DNA of 64,000 nucleotides from Liolophura sinensis (Eukaryota > Mollusca > Polyplacophora > Chitonida > Chitonidae), in contig NC_088300.1 of NCBI RefSeq assembly GCF_032854445.1, positions 1,488,001 to 1,552,000 of the forward strand. The letters run 5' to 3'. Positions within the stretch are counted from its first letter, which is position 1; each line of letters opens with the position of its first letter. The translations under genes were made by a program, and so were the position numbers. This document shows positions 25,561-38,328 of this stretch, piece by piece. The notes under the pieces are model-generated. The model was not told the DNA's origin. It saw only the letters and a program-made list of their open reading frames with translations, and did not search any database.

Positions 25561-26629
25561 TTCATTGTATTTAATTGAAACTTGGTTTCACCTCCACAAG
25601 TTAAAAATCAAGGTCATGTTTCATGCACTTTTGCTTATTTGCTACCTCCTTAAGGGCCTTCTCTATTTGTTTTTGGACATTAAGAAAGCTATTTTCTGAC
25701 GGCGAAAATGTGTAGGTTGCGAAAGCTATGTACTTTCAAAATGCTCTATTAAATTAATTTTTTTATAATAATAATTTGATTTAGAATTTAACCTTGTTGA
25801 CACAGTATGAAATTAAAAATCCAATTCGTTTTTCACTATGTTTTGTTAGCAGAATTATTGTTCCCGCGGATTAGAATGGGTCATATATTTAACGTTGTCT
25901 TAAAGACTGCAATTCTTGAAAAATGACGCGTAAGTAGAAAAAACTGGTAGCGACTTTGCAGGTTTAAATATCTTTGTGTATGGTATGTTGACCTGCGTAA
26001 TGACCAGATATGAAATATACAAATATACTGCCACATATATTCTACCTTATCTATAAGTGTTGAATTACTCTCGCAACGAGAATGTTGATCATGTATGAAC
26101 AGGTGTCAATATCAATACGGGATGACTAGTAACTAGGGAGTTTCCTTTGCACTGCTCTACTAAACACAACACACGAATATTTTACAGAGTATGCTTCTGT
26201 AACAAAATCGATAACAATGTCTTCCGTGTGTGTTCACACTAAATCTTGTCAATTAATGCGTCCTGTTTCGTTGTCGACATGTCAATATCAGCTGGATTGC
26301 ACAGAGCGCCAATTTGATATTTCATTGCCAAATGCTGTTTCCCCCTAATCCTTATTCAACATTTCATGTCAGGTTCTCCCTGGACTTGCCAGCACAAAAA
26401 ACAGGAGCTTGCAATTAGATAACTTAAGTTTATGCCTTGTTTTTGTAAGACTAATTAAATGTATAACAGACTGTCTTGAAGGAATGACGTGCTGGTGGAC
26501 ATTTAAAAAAATAAAAACAAAACAATTGTCATAACATAATTAGACATACAGTACAGACAACATAAGAAAAGGTGTGAATTTAAACCTTTAAGAAAAGGAC
26601 TTATAAGCACGTGAACTATATGTATCTAC
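25561..26629. other. Spacer, nothing assigned
   Basis: No gene, RNA or array was recognised before the large 45-bp array. Confidence 0.5.
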
Positions 26630-27989
26630 CTATGAGTCATGAGTCATGCTGGTGTGTCAACTATCTCAAACGATGGTCATGAGTCATGCTGGTGTGGTGT
26701 ATAAACTATCTCTTTATGTGAGTCATCCTGGTGTGGTGTATAAACCATTTCAATTGGCACCTGTGACTCAACTATCTCAGTCAGTGGATGTAAGTTATGC
26801 TGGTGTGGTGTGTAAACTATCTCATTCGGTCGCTGTAAGTTATGTTGGTGTGTCAACTATCTCATTAGGGCGACTATGAGTCATGCTGATGTGGTGTGTA
26901 AACTATCTTGCTTGGCGGCTGTAAGTTATGCTGGTGTGGTGTGTAAACTATCTTATTTGGCGGCTGTAAGTTATGCTGGTGTGGTGTGTAAACTATTTCA
27001 TTCGGTCGCTGTAAGTTATGTTGGTGTGTCAACTATCTCATTAGGGCGACTGTGAGTTATGCTCGTGTCGTGTGTCAACTGTCTCATTCGGCGGCTGTGA
27101 GTTATACCAGTGTAGTGTGTGGACTATCTCATTTAATATATCTAAGTCATGCTGATTGGCGTGTAAACTATCTTTTTCGGCGGCTGTGAGGCATGCTGGT
27201 GTGTAAACTGTCTCATTTGACAGCTGTAAGTTATGCTAGTTTGGTGTGTAAACTATCTCATTTGGCTGCTGGGCGTTATGCCAGTTTGGTGTGTATACGA
27301 TCTCATTTGACGGCTGTGAGTCATGCTGGTGTGGTGTGTAAACTATTTCTTTATTTGAGTCATGCTGATGTGTAAACTAGATCAATTGGCGACTGTGAGT
27401 CATGTTTGTATGGTGTATAAACTAGCTCATTCTACGGCTGTTAGTCATTCTGTTGTGGTGTGTCAACTATCTCATTCGGCGGCTGTAAGTTATACTGGTG
27501 TGGTGTATAAATTATCTCATTCGGAGGCTGTGAGTCATGCTGGTTTGGTGGTAAACTATCTCATTTGGCTGCCGTGAGTTACGCTAGTGTGGTGTGTAAA
27601 CTAACTCAATCCGCGCCTTTAATTTGTGCTGGTGTGGTGTGTGAAATATCTTACTTGGCGTCTGTAAGTTATGCTGGTGTCATGTGTAGACTATCTCATT
27701 TGGCAGGTGTGAGTTATGTTAGTGTGGTGTGTAACCTATCTCATTTGGCGTCTGTGAGTTATGCTGGTGAGGTGTGTTAACAAACTCATTTGGCCTCTGT
27801 AAGTTATGTTGGTCTGGTGTATAGATTATCTCATTTGGCGACTGTGAATTATGCTGGTGTGGTGTGCAATCTATCTCAGTAGGTGGCTGTAATTTATGCT
27901 GGTGTGGGGTGTAAACTATCTTATTTGGCAGCTGTGAGTCATGTTGGTGTAGTGTGTAATTATCTTCTTTGGCCCCTGTGAGCTATGTT
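26630..27989 (+). repeat. 45-bp minisatellite, left arm (heterogeneous)
   Basis: The unit is gagttatgctggtgtggtgt followed by gtaaactatctcatttggcggctgt (45 bp), with high divergence between copies. The 45-bp period is in frame, so short ORFs with a YAGVVCKLSHLAAVS repeat occur; they are broken and not believed to be genes. The array is interrupted at 27,990 by a LINE and resumes at 31,133. Confidence 0.95.
27976..27989 (+). repeat. Target-site duplication of the LINE, left copy
   Basis: The 14-mer ctgtgagctatgtt is repeated exactly at 31,133-31,146. A T-rich tract (antisense poly-A tail) follows it directly. Confidence 0.85.
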
Positions 27990-30900
27990 TTTTTGTTTTT
28001 TTTTTTCCACCAATCAGATTCTATTTTCCATTCATGCTGTAATCAGTCAATCTCATGCATCTCTAAGTACTCATACATTCATAATTTTGTTTTAACTATT
28101 TTCAAGTTTTAAAATTTTTCCCACGCTTTAGAAAATCGTCGCCTTTCCCGGATATATCAGCTATATGTTTTTCGATTTTATAATGGTCAGTTACCGTTTT
28201 CTGCAGGTTAATTATGTTTAATTTGGCGTCATTTCGTCTCATATAAAGGATGTAGTTTTTGCTAAAATTGTCAGTAAATTTAAAGGTGAAGAATTGTGTT
28301 TCTCGCTCCATCCCATAATAATGACTTTGGGAGTTATTTTAATATCAGTTTTGCACTTTTGTGATAGCCACTTTTCGTATTCTGTCCACAATTTACGTGT
28401 TTCCAGACATTCAATGAAAGGGTGTTCTATAGTGTCCTTACTGAGTCTGCAGTAATTACAAATATCGTCGTGTCTCTGTCCTATTTTAAACAGATAGGAG
28501 TTTGTTGGCGTTATCCTGTGTAAGACTGTGTATTGAAAATCTCGTAGCTTGGTGTATTGAGTGCATTGATAAATAGATTCGAATACCTTTTCCCACTCAG
28601 TTTCTTTCTAACCTTACAATATCCTTTCATTTTTCGTGGATTTTGATATTTTGCTGCAACTCATTATTTAATAAATCGTAAAAGCGTTTTGTTCCCCGTT
28701 TTTGTTTAGTCAGTAATCGTATGTTCGATGGAAAGGAGGGGCAATATACATCATGCTTCTCATTTATCGTGAGCCACTCGGTTGGAACATTTCGAATTAA
28801 CCTATTATAATCTAAGAAAATACGTTTCACTTTAAATTTTTGTTTAAAGTCTTTAAATGTTATCAAATTTCCTTCTGAATTTTTTAAATCCCTTATAAAC
28901 CTTACATTACTTTGATACCAGTGGCTAATAAAAAAATTTGGTTCTTTAAACCTTGGGTTATGCCATAAATGTTCATCAAGAATATACTCAATATTTGTCT
29001 GATATTTTTTGTGTGTTATTTCCTGCCATGCCCTTAGAGTATCTACCCAGAAAGGGTTGTTTACTCTTTTTAGTATTAGCCGTATATACTTACCCCCTGG
29101 TGTGAATAAACTTTTTATATCATTTTGACATATACTTACATTTTGCCATTTATATTTCGCTAATAATAATTTTCTCATCCAAGATATTTTTAAGGGTTGC
29201 ACAAATGGTATTAAGTTTACCATCCGTAATCCACCTTTTGAGTAGTCCTTTATGATAATGGATCTCTGTATCCTATCTAGACCATCATTCCATATGAATT
29301 TATAAAGTAATACATTTATTTCTTTCATAGTACTATCTGGTGGGTTTGGGAGGGAAAGGAACAAATGAATTAGTTTCGATAGAGCTGGAGATTTTATAAC
29401 TGTTATTTTCCCTTGCACTGGTAAGGTTCTAATTTTCCATATTTGAAGATCAGTTTTCAGTTCCTCTATTCTAGCCAAATAATTTATTTTCCATATGTTA
29501 TTAAATTCCACCGTTGAGAAATTTATACCCAATATGTTAAGTTTTTCCACCCAGTCTAATTTCACTTGCTCACATAGTTTTACATTGGATCCGGATAGAG
29601 AACATATCCATGCTGCCTTTGTTTTTTCTATATTGATTTTTAATCCTGGATATTTGTAAAATATATCTAAACACGATAGTGCTTCTGAGAGAGACTTTTC
29701 GGACCCATCTAAGATTAACTGTGTCTCATCAGCATATTGGCTTGTTTTATGTTCTGTTTCGTTTATATTTATTCCCTTTATAACTGGGTTATTTTGTATC
29801 ATTGAACCTAAAATTTCAGCACATAACAGAAAAATATACGGAGAAATTGGATCTCCTTGTCTACATCCTCTGCTAATATTAAACAGAGGTGATATAATGC
29901 CGTTTTGGACGATACACGTAGAAATATCAGTTTGAAACAATTTTATCCAGGATCTTATATCTTGTCCAAAATTAAAGGTTTCCAGTATTTCTTCTATGAA
30001 TTCCCAACAGATAGAGTCGAAGTCCTTTTCAAAATCTATTGACAGCAGTAACCCGGGTATTTGTCTCTCCTTTGTTTCAAACATTATGTCGTAAATTAGA
30101 CGTACATTCTCTGCAATGCATCTTCCGGAAATAAAACCCTTCTGATCTTCATTTATAATGTTATTAAGAAAGTTTTTAGCCGATTTGCAATACAAGCACT
30201 GTAGAGTTTGTAATTTACATTTTAATAAGGTGATGGGTCTCCAGTTTTTGAAAACATTTCTAGGTTTATTTGGTTTTGGTAAACATGTTATAATCCCTTG
30301 CTTTTGAGATCGTGACAATTCGCCTTGTAAAAAACTTCCATTTCCTGCCCTTAAAACAAAATATCCTACATCTTTCCAGAACATCTTATAGAATTCTACA
30401 TTGAAACCGTCTATTGCTGGAGTTTTATCATTTTTCATATTTCTCAAACAGTTTGTTAACTTCTCCAAAGTCAATAACCCCTCTAATTTAACTGCATCAC
30501 CACCTAAGAGTCTATCTAGTTTTATGTCCTGAAGACGTCCCCTAAGGTTTTTTTCTTCTCTTACCGTTTTTGTATACAGTTTAGGATAATAATTTATCTG
30601 TGCCTCCAGAATATCTGCCGTTTGGTATATTTTTTTCCCATCGTCAAGTGTTAGTTTTGAGATAAGTTTGTTTGTATAATTCGTTTTTTTCCATAGCTAA
30701 AAAGTATTTTGTCGGTTTTTCTCCTGGTTCGATCTTTCTTGCTTTTGACCTAATAAGCAATCCATCTATTTTTCTCTCAGCTTTTGATATTCTATTTTAA
30801 AGTTATTGAGTTCATCTAGCTTCGAATCTGTTACATTGATAAGCTTTGTTTGAATTTCCCTATCTATTTCTTCAATTTTCCAGTTGTGTTTCTCTTATCC

Positions 30901-31132
30901 TTTCTTCTTTCCGTTTTCTTGATGAATATTTAATTGTTTCTCCTCTTATTTTCATTAGCAATACTTCTAAAAATAATTGATCACTGATGCAAAGCTGTAT
31001 TCGATCTTTAAGAATATTTTTTAAATTGTCTCTGTTGTATATTATAGGACTATATTTATCTAATGTTTCATCAATAATATTTTTGACTAAGTCAATATAT
31101 GCTGAGTCTTTTAACATTGAACAGTTTAATTT
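27990..31132 (-). mobile_element. 5'-truncated L1/Tx1-like LINE
   Basis: On the minus strand the insert shows, 5' to 3', the ORF2 linker with the RSKA..GEKPTKYFLAMEK signature, a reverse transcriptase, and a C-terminal part with a C..C..H..C-like pattern. A poly-A tail appears as poly-T at 27,987-28,006. The endonuclease and ORF1 are missing. A 14-bp target-site duplication flanks it. Frameshifts (one near a poly-A run at about 30,700, others after 28,627) make it inactive. Confidence 0.9.
28627..30474 (-). pseudogene. LINE reverse transcriptase (ORF2 fragment)
   Basis: A 615-codon frame carries the reverse transcriptase of an L1/Tx1-type non-LTR element. Visible motifs are KTPAIDGFNVEFYKMFW, the LLSIDFEKDFDSICWEFI block, GCRQGDPISPYIFLLCAEIL and SQYADETQLIL. 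The catalytic YADD reads YADE, and the usual A of KAFD is D. The frame stays open upstream of 30,474 to about 30,700 and then breaks. The downstream C-terminal region is shifted. No activity is expected; the element is a passenger within the minisatellite. Confidence 0.9.
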
Positions 31133-33004
31133 CTGTGAGCTATGTTGGTGTGGTGTGTAATGTATCTTCTTTGGCCTCTGTGAGCTATGTTGGTGTGGTG
31201 TGTAAACTATCTCATTCGGCGCCCGTAAGTTATGCTGGTGTGTTTTGTAGACCATATCATTTTGCCTATTTGAGTTATGCTAATGTGGTGTGTAAACTAT
31301 CTCATTCAGCGACTTTGAGTTATGTTCGTGTGATGTGTAACCTACCTCATTTGGCGGCTGTGAGGTGTCCTAGTTTGGTATGTAAGCTATCTCAGTTGGC
31401 CTCTAGGAGTAATGCTGGTGTGGTGTATAAACTAGCTCATTTGGCCTCTACAAGTAATGTTGGTCTAGTGTATAAACTATCCCATTTGCCTGCTGTGAGT
31501 TATGCTAGTGTTGTGTGTAAACTCTCTCATTTGGCGGCTGTGAGTTTTGCGGGTGTGATGTATAAAGTAGACTATCTCATTTGGCGAATGTGAGTTATGC
31601 TGGTGTGGTGTGTAAACTATTTGTGTGAGTGATGCTCGTGAGGTGTGTAAACTAGATCAGTCGACGACTGTGAGTTATGCTGATTTGGTGTGTACATTAT
31701 CTCATTTGGCGGCTGTGAGTTCTGTTGGTGTGTCAACTATCTCATTCGGCGGCTGTGAGTCATTGTGGAGTGTCAACTATCTCATTCAACTGATGAGAGT
31801 TACGCTGGTGCGGTGTGCAAACTATCTCATCCAACGGCTGTGAGTCATGCTGATGTATTAACTATGTCAATCGACGGCTGTGAGTCATGTTGGTGATGCT
31901 GATGTGGTGTGTAAACTATCTTATTTGGCGGCTGTAAGTTATGCTGGTGTGTCAACTATCTCATTAGGGCGACTGTAAGATCATGGTGTCGTGTGTCAAC
32001 TGTCTCATTCGGCGGCTGTGAGTTATACCGGTGTAGTGTCTAGACTTTCGCATTTGGCGGCTGTGAGTGATGCTGGTGTGGCGTATGAGAGTGGTGGAAT
32101 GTGCAAACTATTTCATTTGGCCGGTGTAAATTATGCAGTGTGGTGTGTAAACTATCTTATTTGGCGTCTGTCAGTTATGCTGGTGTGGTGTGTATACTGG
32201 CTCATTCGGCCTTTGTGAGTGTTTTGATGGGTTGTACAAACTATTTCATTTGGTGTCTGTGAGATTTGCGGTGTGGTGTGTAAACTATCTCATTCGGTGG
32301 CTGAGAGCTATTCTGGTCTGGTGTGTCGACTCTCTTATTCAGCGGCTGTGAGTTATACCGCTGTAGTGTGTAGACTTTCACATTTGACGGCTGTGAGGCA
32401 TGCTGGTGTGGTATGGTGTGTAAACTGTCTCCTTTGACGTCTGTAAATCATGCTGGTGTGTCAACTTATCTGTGAGTTATGCTAGTGTCGTGTGTCAACC
32501 GTCGCATTTGACGGCTGTGAGTGATGCTGGTGTGGCGTATGAACTATATCCTTCCGCGGCTGTGAGTTAGGCTGTTGTAGTGTGAAAACTATCTCATTTG
32601 GAGGTTGTAAGTTATGCTGATTTGGTGTGTAAACTATCTCATTTGGCTGCTCTAAGTGATGCTGTTGTGGTGTATAAACTAGATCATTTGACTGCTGTGT
32701 GTTATGCTGGTGAGGTGTGCAGACTGTCTCATTCGGCGGGTGTGAGTTGTGCTGACGGGTGTGTAAACTATCTCATTTGGCGGCTGTGAATTATGTGGTG
32801 TGGTGTACAAACTATCTCATTTGGCCGCTGTGAGTTATGTGGTGGGGTGTGCAAACTCTCATTTGGCGGCTGTGAATTATGTGGTGTGGTGTACAAACTA
32901 TCTCATTTGGCCGCTGTGAGTTATGCGGTGGGCTGTGCAAACTCTCATTTGGCGACTGTAAATTATGCGGTGTGGTGTGTAAATTATCTTATTTGGCGTC
33001 TTTG
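31133..33004 (+). repeat. 45-bp minisatellite, right of the LINE (heterogeneous)
   Basis: Continuation of the 26.6-kb array with the same diverged 45-bp unit and several indels. It begins with the right copy of the 14-bp duplication (31,133-31,146). Its first full unit matches the last unit before the LINE, as expected for an insertion into a pre-existing array. Confidence 0.95.
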
Positions 33005-36000
33005 AGCTACGCTGGTGTAGTGTGTAACTTGCTCTTTTGGCGTCTTTGAGTTACACTGCTGTAGTGTGTAACTTGATCATTTGGCGTCTTTGAGTTACGC
33101 TGGTGTAGTGTGTAACTTGCTCATTTGGCTACTGTGAGTTACGCTGGTGTAGTGTGTAACTTGCTCACTTGGCGTCTTTGAGTTACGCTGGGGTGGTGTG
33201 TAACTTGCTCATTTGGCTACTGTGAGTTACGCTGGTGTAGTGTGTAACTTGCTTATTTGGCGTCTTTGAGTTACGCTCGTGTAGTGTGTAACTTGCTCAT
33301 TTGGCGTCTTTGAAATACGCTGGTGTAGTGGGTAACTTGCTCTTTAGGCGTCTTTGAGTTACGCTGGTGTAGTGTGTAACTTGCTCATTTGGCTACTGTG
33401 AGTTATGCTGGTGTAGTGTGTAACTTGCTCATTTGGCGTCTTTGAGTTATGCTGGTGTGGTGTGTAACTTTCTCATTTGGCGACTTTGAGTTACGCTGGT
33501 GTGGTGTGTAACTTGCTCATTTGGCTACTGTGAGTTACGCTGGTGAACTGTGTAACTTGCTTATTTGGCGTCTTTGAGTTATGCTGGTGTGGTATGTAAC
33601 TGCCTCATTTGGCGTCTTTGAGTTACGCTGGTGTAGTGTGTAACTTGCTCATTTGGCGACTGTGAGATACGCTGGTGTAGTGTGTAACTTGCTCATTTGG
33701 CGTCTTTGAGTTACGCTGGTGTAGTGTCTAACTTGCTCATTTGGCTACTGTGAGTTACGCTGGTGTGGTGTGTAACTTGCTCATTTGGCTACTGTGGGTT
33801 ATGTTGGTGTTGTGTGTAACTTGCTCATTTGGCTATTGTGAGTTATGCTGGTGTGGTGTGTAACTTCCTCATTTGGCGTCTTTGAGTTACGCTGGTGTGG
33901 TGTGTAACTTTCTCATTTGGCTACTGTGAGTTACGCTGGTGTAGTGTGTAACTTGCTCATTTCGCTATTGTGAGTTACGCTGGTGTGGTGTGTAACTTTC
34001 TTATTTGGCGTCTTTGTGTTACGCTGGTGTGGTGTGTAACTTGCTCATTTGGTTACTGTGAATTACGCTGGTGTAGTGTGCAACTTGCTCATTTGGCTAC
34101 TGTGAGTTACGCTGGTGTGGTATGTAACTTTCTCATTTGCCTACTGTGAGTTACGCTGGTGTAGTGTGTAACTTGCTCATTTGGCTACTGTGAGTTACGC
34201 TGGTGTGGTGTGTAACTTGTTCATTTGGCTACTGTAAGTTACGCTGGTGTAGTGTGTAACTTGCTCTTTTGGCGTCTTTGAGTTACGCTGGTGTAGTGTG
34301 TAACTTGCTCTTTTGGTGTCTTTGAGTTACGCTGGTGTAGTGTATAACTTGCTTATTTGGCGTCTTTGAGTTACGCTGGTGTAGTGGGTAACTTGCTCAT
34401 TTGGCGTCTTTAAGTTACGCTTGGTGTAGTGTGTAACTTGCTCATTTGGCGTCTTTGAGTTACGCTGGTGTGGTGTGTAACTTGCTCATTTGGCGTCTTT
34501 GAGTTGCGCTGCTGTAGTGTGTATCTTGCTCATTTGGCGTCTTTGAGTTACGCTTGGGTAGTGTGTAGCTTGCTCATTTGGCTACTGTGAGATATGCTGG
34601 TGTAGTGTGTAGCTTGCTCATTTGGCTACTGTGAGTTAAGCTGGTGTGGCATGTAACTTGCTCATTTGGCTACTGTGAGTTACGCTGGTGTAGTGTGTAA
34701 CTTCCTCTTTAGGCTACTGTGAGTTACGCTGGTGTAGTGTGTAACTTGTTCATTCGGCGTCTTTGAGTTACGCTGGTGTAGTGTGTAACTTGCTCTTTTG
34801 GCCTCTTTGAGTTACGCTGGTGTAGTGTGTAACTTGCTCAATTGGCGTCTTTGAGTTACGCTGGTGTGGTGTGTAACTTGCTGAGTTGGCGTCTTTGAGT
34901 TACGCTGGTGTAGTGTGTAACTTACTCATTTGGCTACTGTGAGTTATGCTGGTGTAGTGTGTAGCTTGCTCATTTGGCGTCTTTGAGTTATGCTGGTGTG
35001 GTGTGTAACTTTCTCTTTTGGCGTCTTTGAGTTACGCTTGTGTAGTGTATAACTTCCTTATTTGGCGTCTTTGAGTTACGCTGGTGTAGTGTGTAACTTG
35101 CTCATTTGGCGTCTTTGAGTTACGCTGGTGTAGTGTGTAACTTGCTTATTTGGCGTCTTTGAGTTACGCTGGTGTAGTGTGTAACTTGCTCATTTGGCGT
35201 CTTTGAGTTACGCTGGTGTAGTGTGTAACTTGCTCAATTGGCGTCTTTGAGTTACGCTGGTGTAGTGTGTAACTTGCTGATTTGGCGTCTTTGAGTTACG
35301 CTGGTGTAGTGTGTAACTTGCTCATTTGGCGTCTTTGAGTTACGCTGGTGTAGTGTGTAACTTACTCATTTGGCTACTGTGAGTTATGCTGCTGTAGTGT
35401 GTAGCTTGCTCATTTGGCGTCTTTGAGTTACGCTGGTGTAGTGTGTAACTTGCTCATTTGGCTACTGTGAGTTATGCTGGTGTAGTGTGTAGCTTGCTCA
35501 TTTGGCTACTGTGAGTTGCGCTGGTGTAGTGTGTAACTTGCTCACTTGGCGTCTTTGAGTTACGCTGGTGTGGTGTGTGACTTGCTCATTTGGCTACAGT
35601 GATTTACGCTGGTGTAGTGTGTAACTTGCTCTTTAGGCTATTGTGAGTTATGCTGGTGTGGTGTGTAACTTGCTCATTTGGCGTCTTTGAGTTGCGCTGG
35701 TGTAGTGTGTAACTTGCTCACTTGGCGTCTTTGAGTTACGCTGGTGTAGTGTGTAACTTACTCATTTGGCTACTGTGAGTTATGCTGCTGTAGTGTGTAG
35801 CTTGCTCATTTGGCGTCTTTGAGTTACGCTGGTGTGGTGTGTAACTTGCTCATTTGGCTACTGTAAGTTATGCTGGTGTAGTGTGTAACTTGCTCATTTG
35901 GCTACTGTGAGTTGCGCTGGTGTAGTGTGTTACTTGCTCACTTGGCGTCTTTGAGTTACGCTGGTGTAGTGTGTAACTTGCTCATTTGGCTATTGTGAGT

Positions 36001-37645
36001 TAAGCTGGTGTGGTGTGTAACTCGCTCATTTGGCGTCTTTGAGTTACGCTGGTGTGGTGTGTAACTTGCTCATTTGGTTACTGTGAGTTACGCTGGTCTG
36101 GTGTGTAACTTGCTCATTTGGCTACTGTGAGTTTTGCTGGTGTAGTGTGCAGCTTGCTCATTTGGCTACTCTGAGTTACGCTGGTGTAGTGTGCAACTTT
36201 CTCATTTGGCTACTGTGAGTTACGCTGGTGTAGTGTGTAACTTGCTCATTTGGCGTCTTTGAGTTACGCTGGTGTAGTGTGTAACTTGCTCTTTTGGCGT
36301 CTTTGAGTTACGCTGGTGTAGTGTGTAACTTGCTCAATTGGCGTCTTTGAGTGACGCTGGTGTGGTGTGTAACTTGCTCATTTGGCTACTGTGAGTTACG
36401 CTGGTGTAGTGTGTAACTTGCTCATTTGGCGTCATTGAGTTACGCTGGTGTGGAGTGTGTAGCTTGCTCATTTGGCTACTGTGAGTTATGCTGTTTTTGT
36501 GTAACTTGCTCATTTGGCTACTGTGAGTTGCGCTGGTGTGGCATGTAACTTGCTCATTTGGCTACAGTGAGTTACGCTGGTGTGGTGTGTAACTTGCTCA
36601 TTTGGCTACTGTGAGTTATGTGGTGTTGTGTGTAACTTGCTCATTTGGCTATTGTGAGTTACGCTGGTGTGGTGTGTAACTTCCTCATTTGGCGTCTTTG
36701 AGTTACGCTGGTGTGGTGTGTAACTTTCTCATTTGGCTACTGTGAGTTACGCTGGTGTAGTGTGTAACTTGCTCATTTCGCTACTGTGAGTTATGCTGGT
36801 GTGGTGTGTAACTTTCTTATTTGGCGTCTTTGTGTTACGCTGGTGTGGTGTGTACCTTGCTCATTTGGTTACTGTGAGTTACGCTGGTGTAGTGTGCAAC
36901 TTGCTCATTTGGCTACTGTGAGTTATGCTGGTGTGGTGTGTAACTTTCTTATTTGGCGTCTTTGTGTTACGCTGGTGTGGTGTGTAACTTGCTCATTTGG
37001 TTACTGTGAGTTACGCTGGTGTAGTGTGCAACTTGCTCATTTGGCTACTGTGAGTTACGCTGGTGTGGTATGTAACTTGCTCATTTGCCTACTGTGAGTT
37101 ACGCTGGTGTAGTGTGTAACTTGCTCATTTGGCTACTGTGAGTTACGCTGGTGTAGTGTGTAACTTGCTCATTTGGCTACTGTGAGTTACGCTGGTGTAG
37201 TTTGTAACTTGCTCTTTTGGCGTCTTTGAGTTACGCTGGTGTAGTGTGTAACTTGCTCTTTTGGCGTCTTTGAGTTACGCTGGTGTAGTGTATAACTTGC
37301 TTATTTTGCGTCTTTGAGTTACGCTGGTGTAGTGTGTAACTTGCTCATTTGGCGTCTTTAAGTTACGCTGGTGTAGTGTGTAACTTGCTCATTTGGCTAC
37401 TGTGAGTTTTGCTGGTGTAGTGTGTAGCTTGCTCATTTGGCATCTTTGAGTTACGCTGGTGTAGTGTGTAACTTGCTCATTTGGCTACTGTGAGTTATGC
37501 TGGTGTAGTGTGTAACTTGCTCATTAGGCTACTGTGAGTTACGCTGGTGTAGTGTGTAACTTGCTCAATTGGCGTCTTTGAGTTACGCTGGTGTGGTGTG
37601 TGACTTGCTCATTTGGCTACTGTGAGTTATGCTGGTGTGTTGTGT
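33005..37645 (+). repeat. 44-bp homogeneous core of the array
   Basis: Here the unit is 44 bp (gagttacgctggtgtagtgt, then gtaacttgctcatttggcgtcttt), about 105 copies with few differences. Two subtypes, ..ggcgtcttt and ..ggctactgt, are interspersed. Loss of one base per unit removes the in-frame period. Blocks of several units are duplicated (for example about 33,750-34,420 and 36,570-37,370). Confidence 0.95.
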
Positions 37646-37990
37646 AACTTGCTCATTTGGCTACTGTGAGTTATGCTGGTGTGGTGTGTATACTGGCTCA
37701 TTCGGCCTCTGTGAGTTATGCTGGTGTGGTGTGTATACTGGCTCATTCGGCCTCTGTGAGTTATGCTGGTGTAGTGTGTATACTGGCTCATTCGGCCTGT
37801 GTGAGTTGTACTGATGGGGTGTGCAAATTATCTCATTTGGTGTCTGTGAGTTTTGCGGTGTGGTGTGTAAACTATCTCATTTGGTGGCTGTGAATTTTGT
37901 TGGTGTGGTGTGTAAACTATTTTATATGGCTGCTTTGAGTTATGCCGGTGTGGTGGATAAGCTAGGTCTTTTAGCAGCTGTAAGGAGCTG
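37646..37990 (+). repeat. 45-bp-type units, right edge of array
   Basis: The last units return to the diverged type (tatactggctcattcggcct, aaactatctcatttggtgg), matching units near 32,180-32,300. The homogeneous 44-bp core is therefore flanked on both sides by older-looking copies. Confidence 0.9.
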
Positions 37991-38328
37991 TCTTATGTTT
38001 GTAATATCGACCTGATAAACTAATTCACGTTTTAGAGCTTTACATCTCTCCGTGAGAGTTTTACACCCCTTTGTGCAAACTCCGTCGTAACTTTATGGGT
38101 TTACGTAATGTGGCATTATAACACTGTGTGAGATCGCAGAGCACCATTGATTTTAGTCGACTTAAACCAAAGATCTGGAACCTGCATGTAGTACATGACG
38201 GTTTGTCCTCGGAAAGTCTCTTACGGCGTCAATTTCTATTGTGTTACAGACCAAAGGTTATAGCGGCTGAATACTGTAGCAATCCATTTATACTAAAGAC
38301 AGAGGAACACTGAGCAGGCAATAATAAA

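Noticed and set aside
26646-33005. ORFs with YAGVVCKLSHLAAVS repeats
   Set aside because: Come from the 45-bp unit; each is short and broken by stops and indels.
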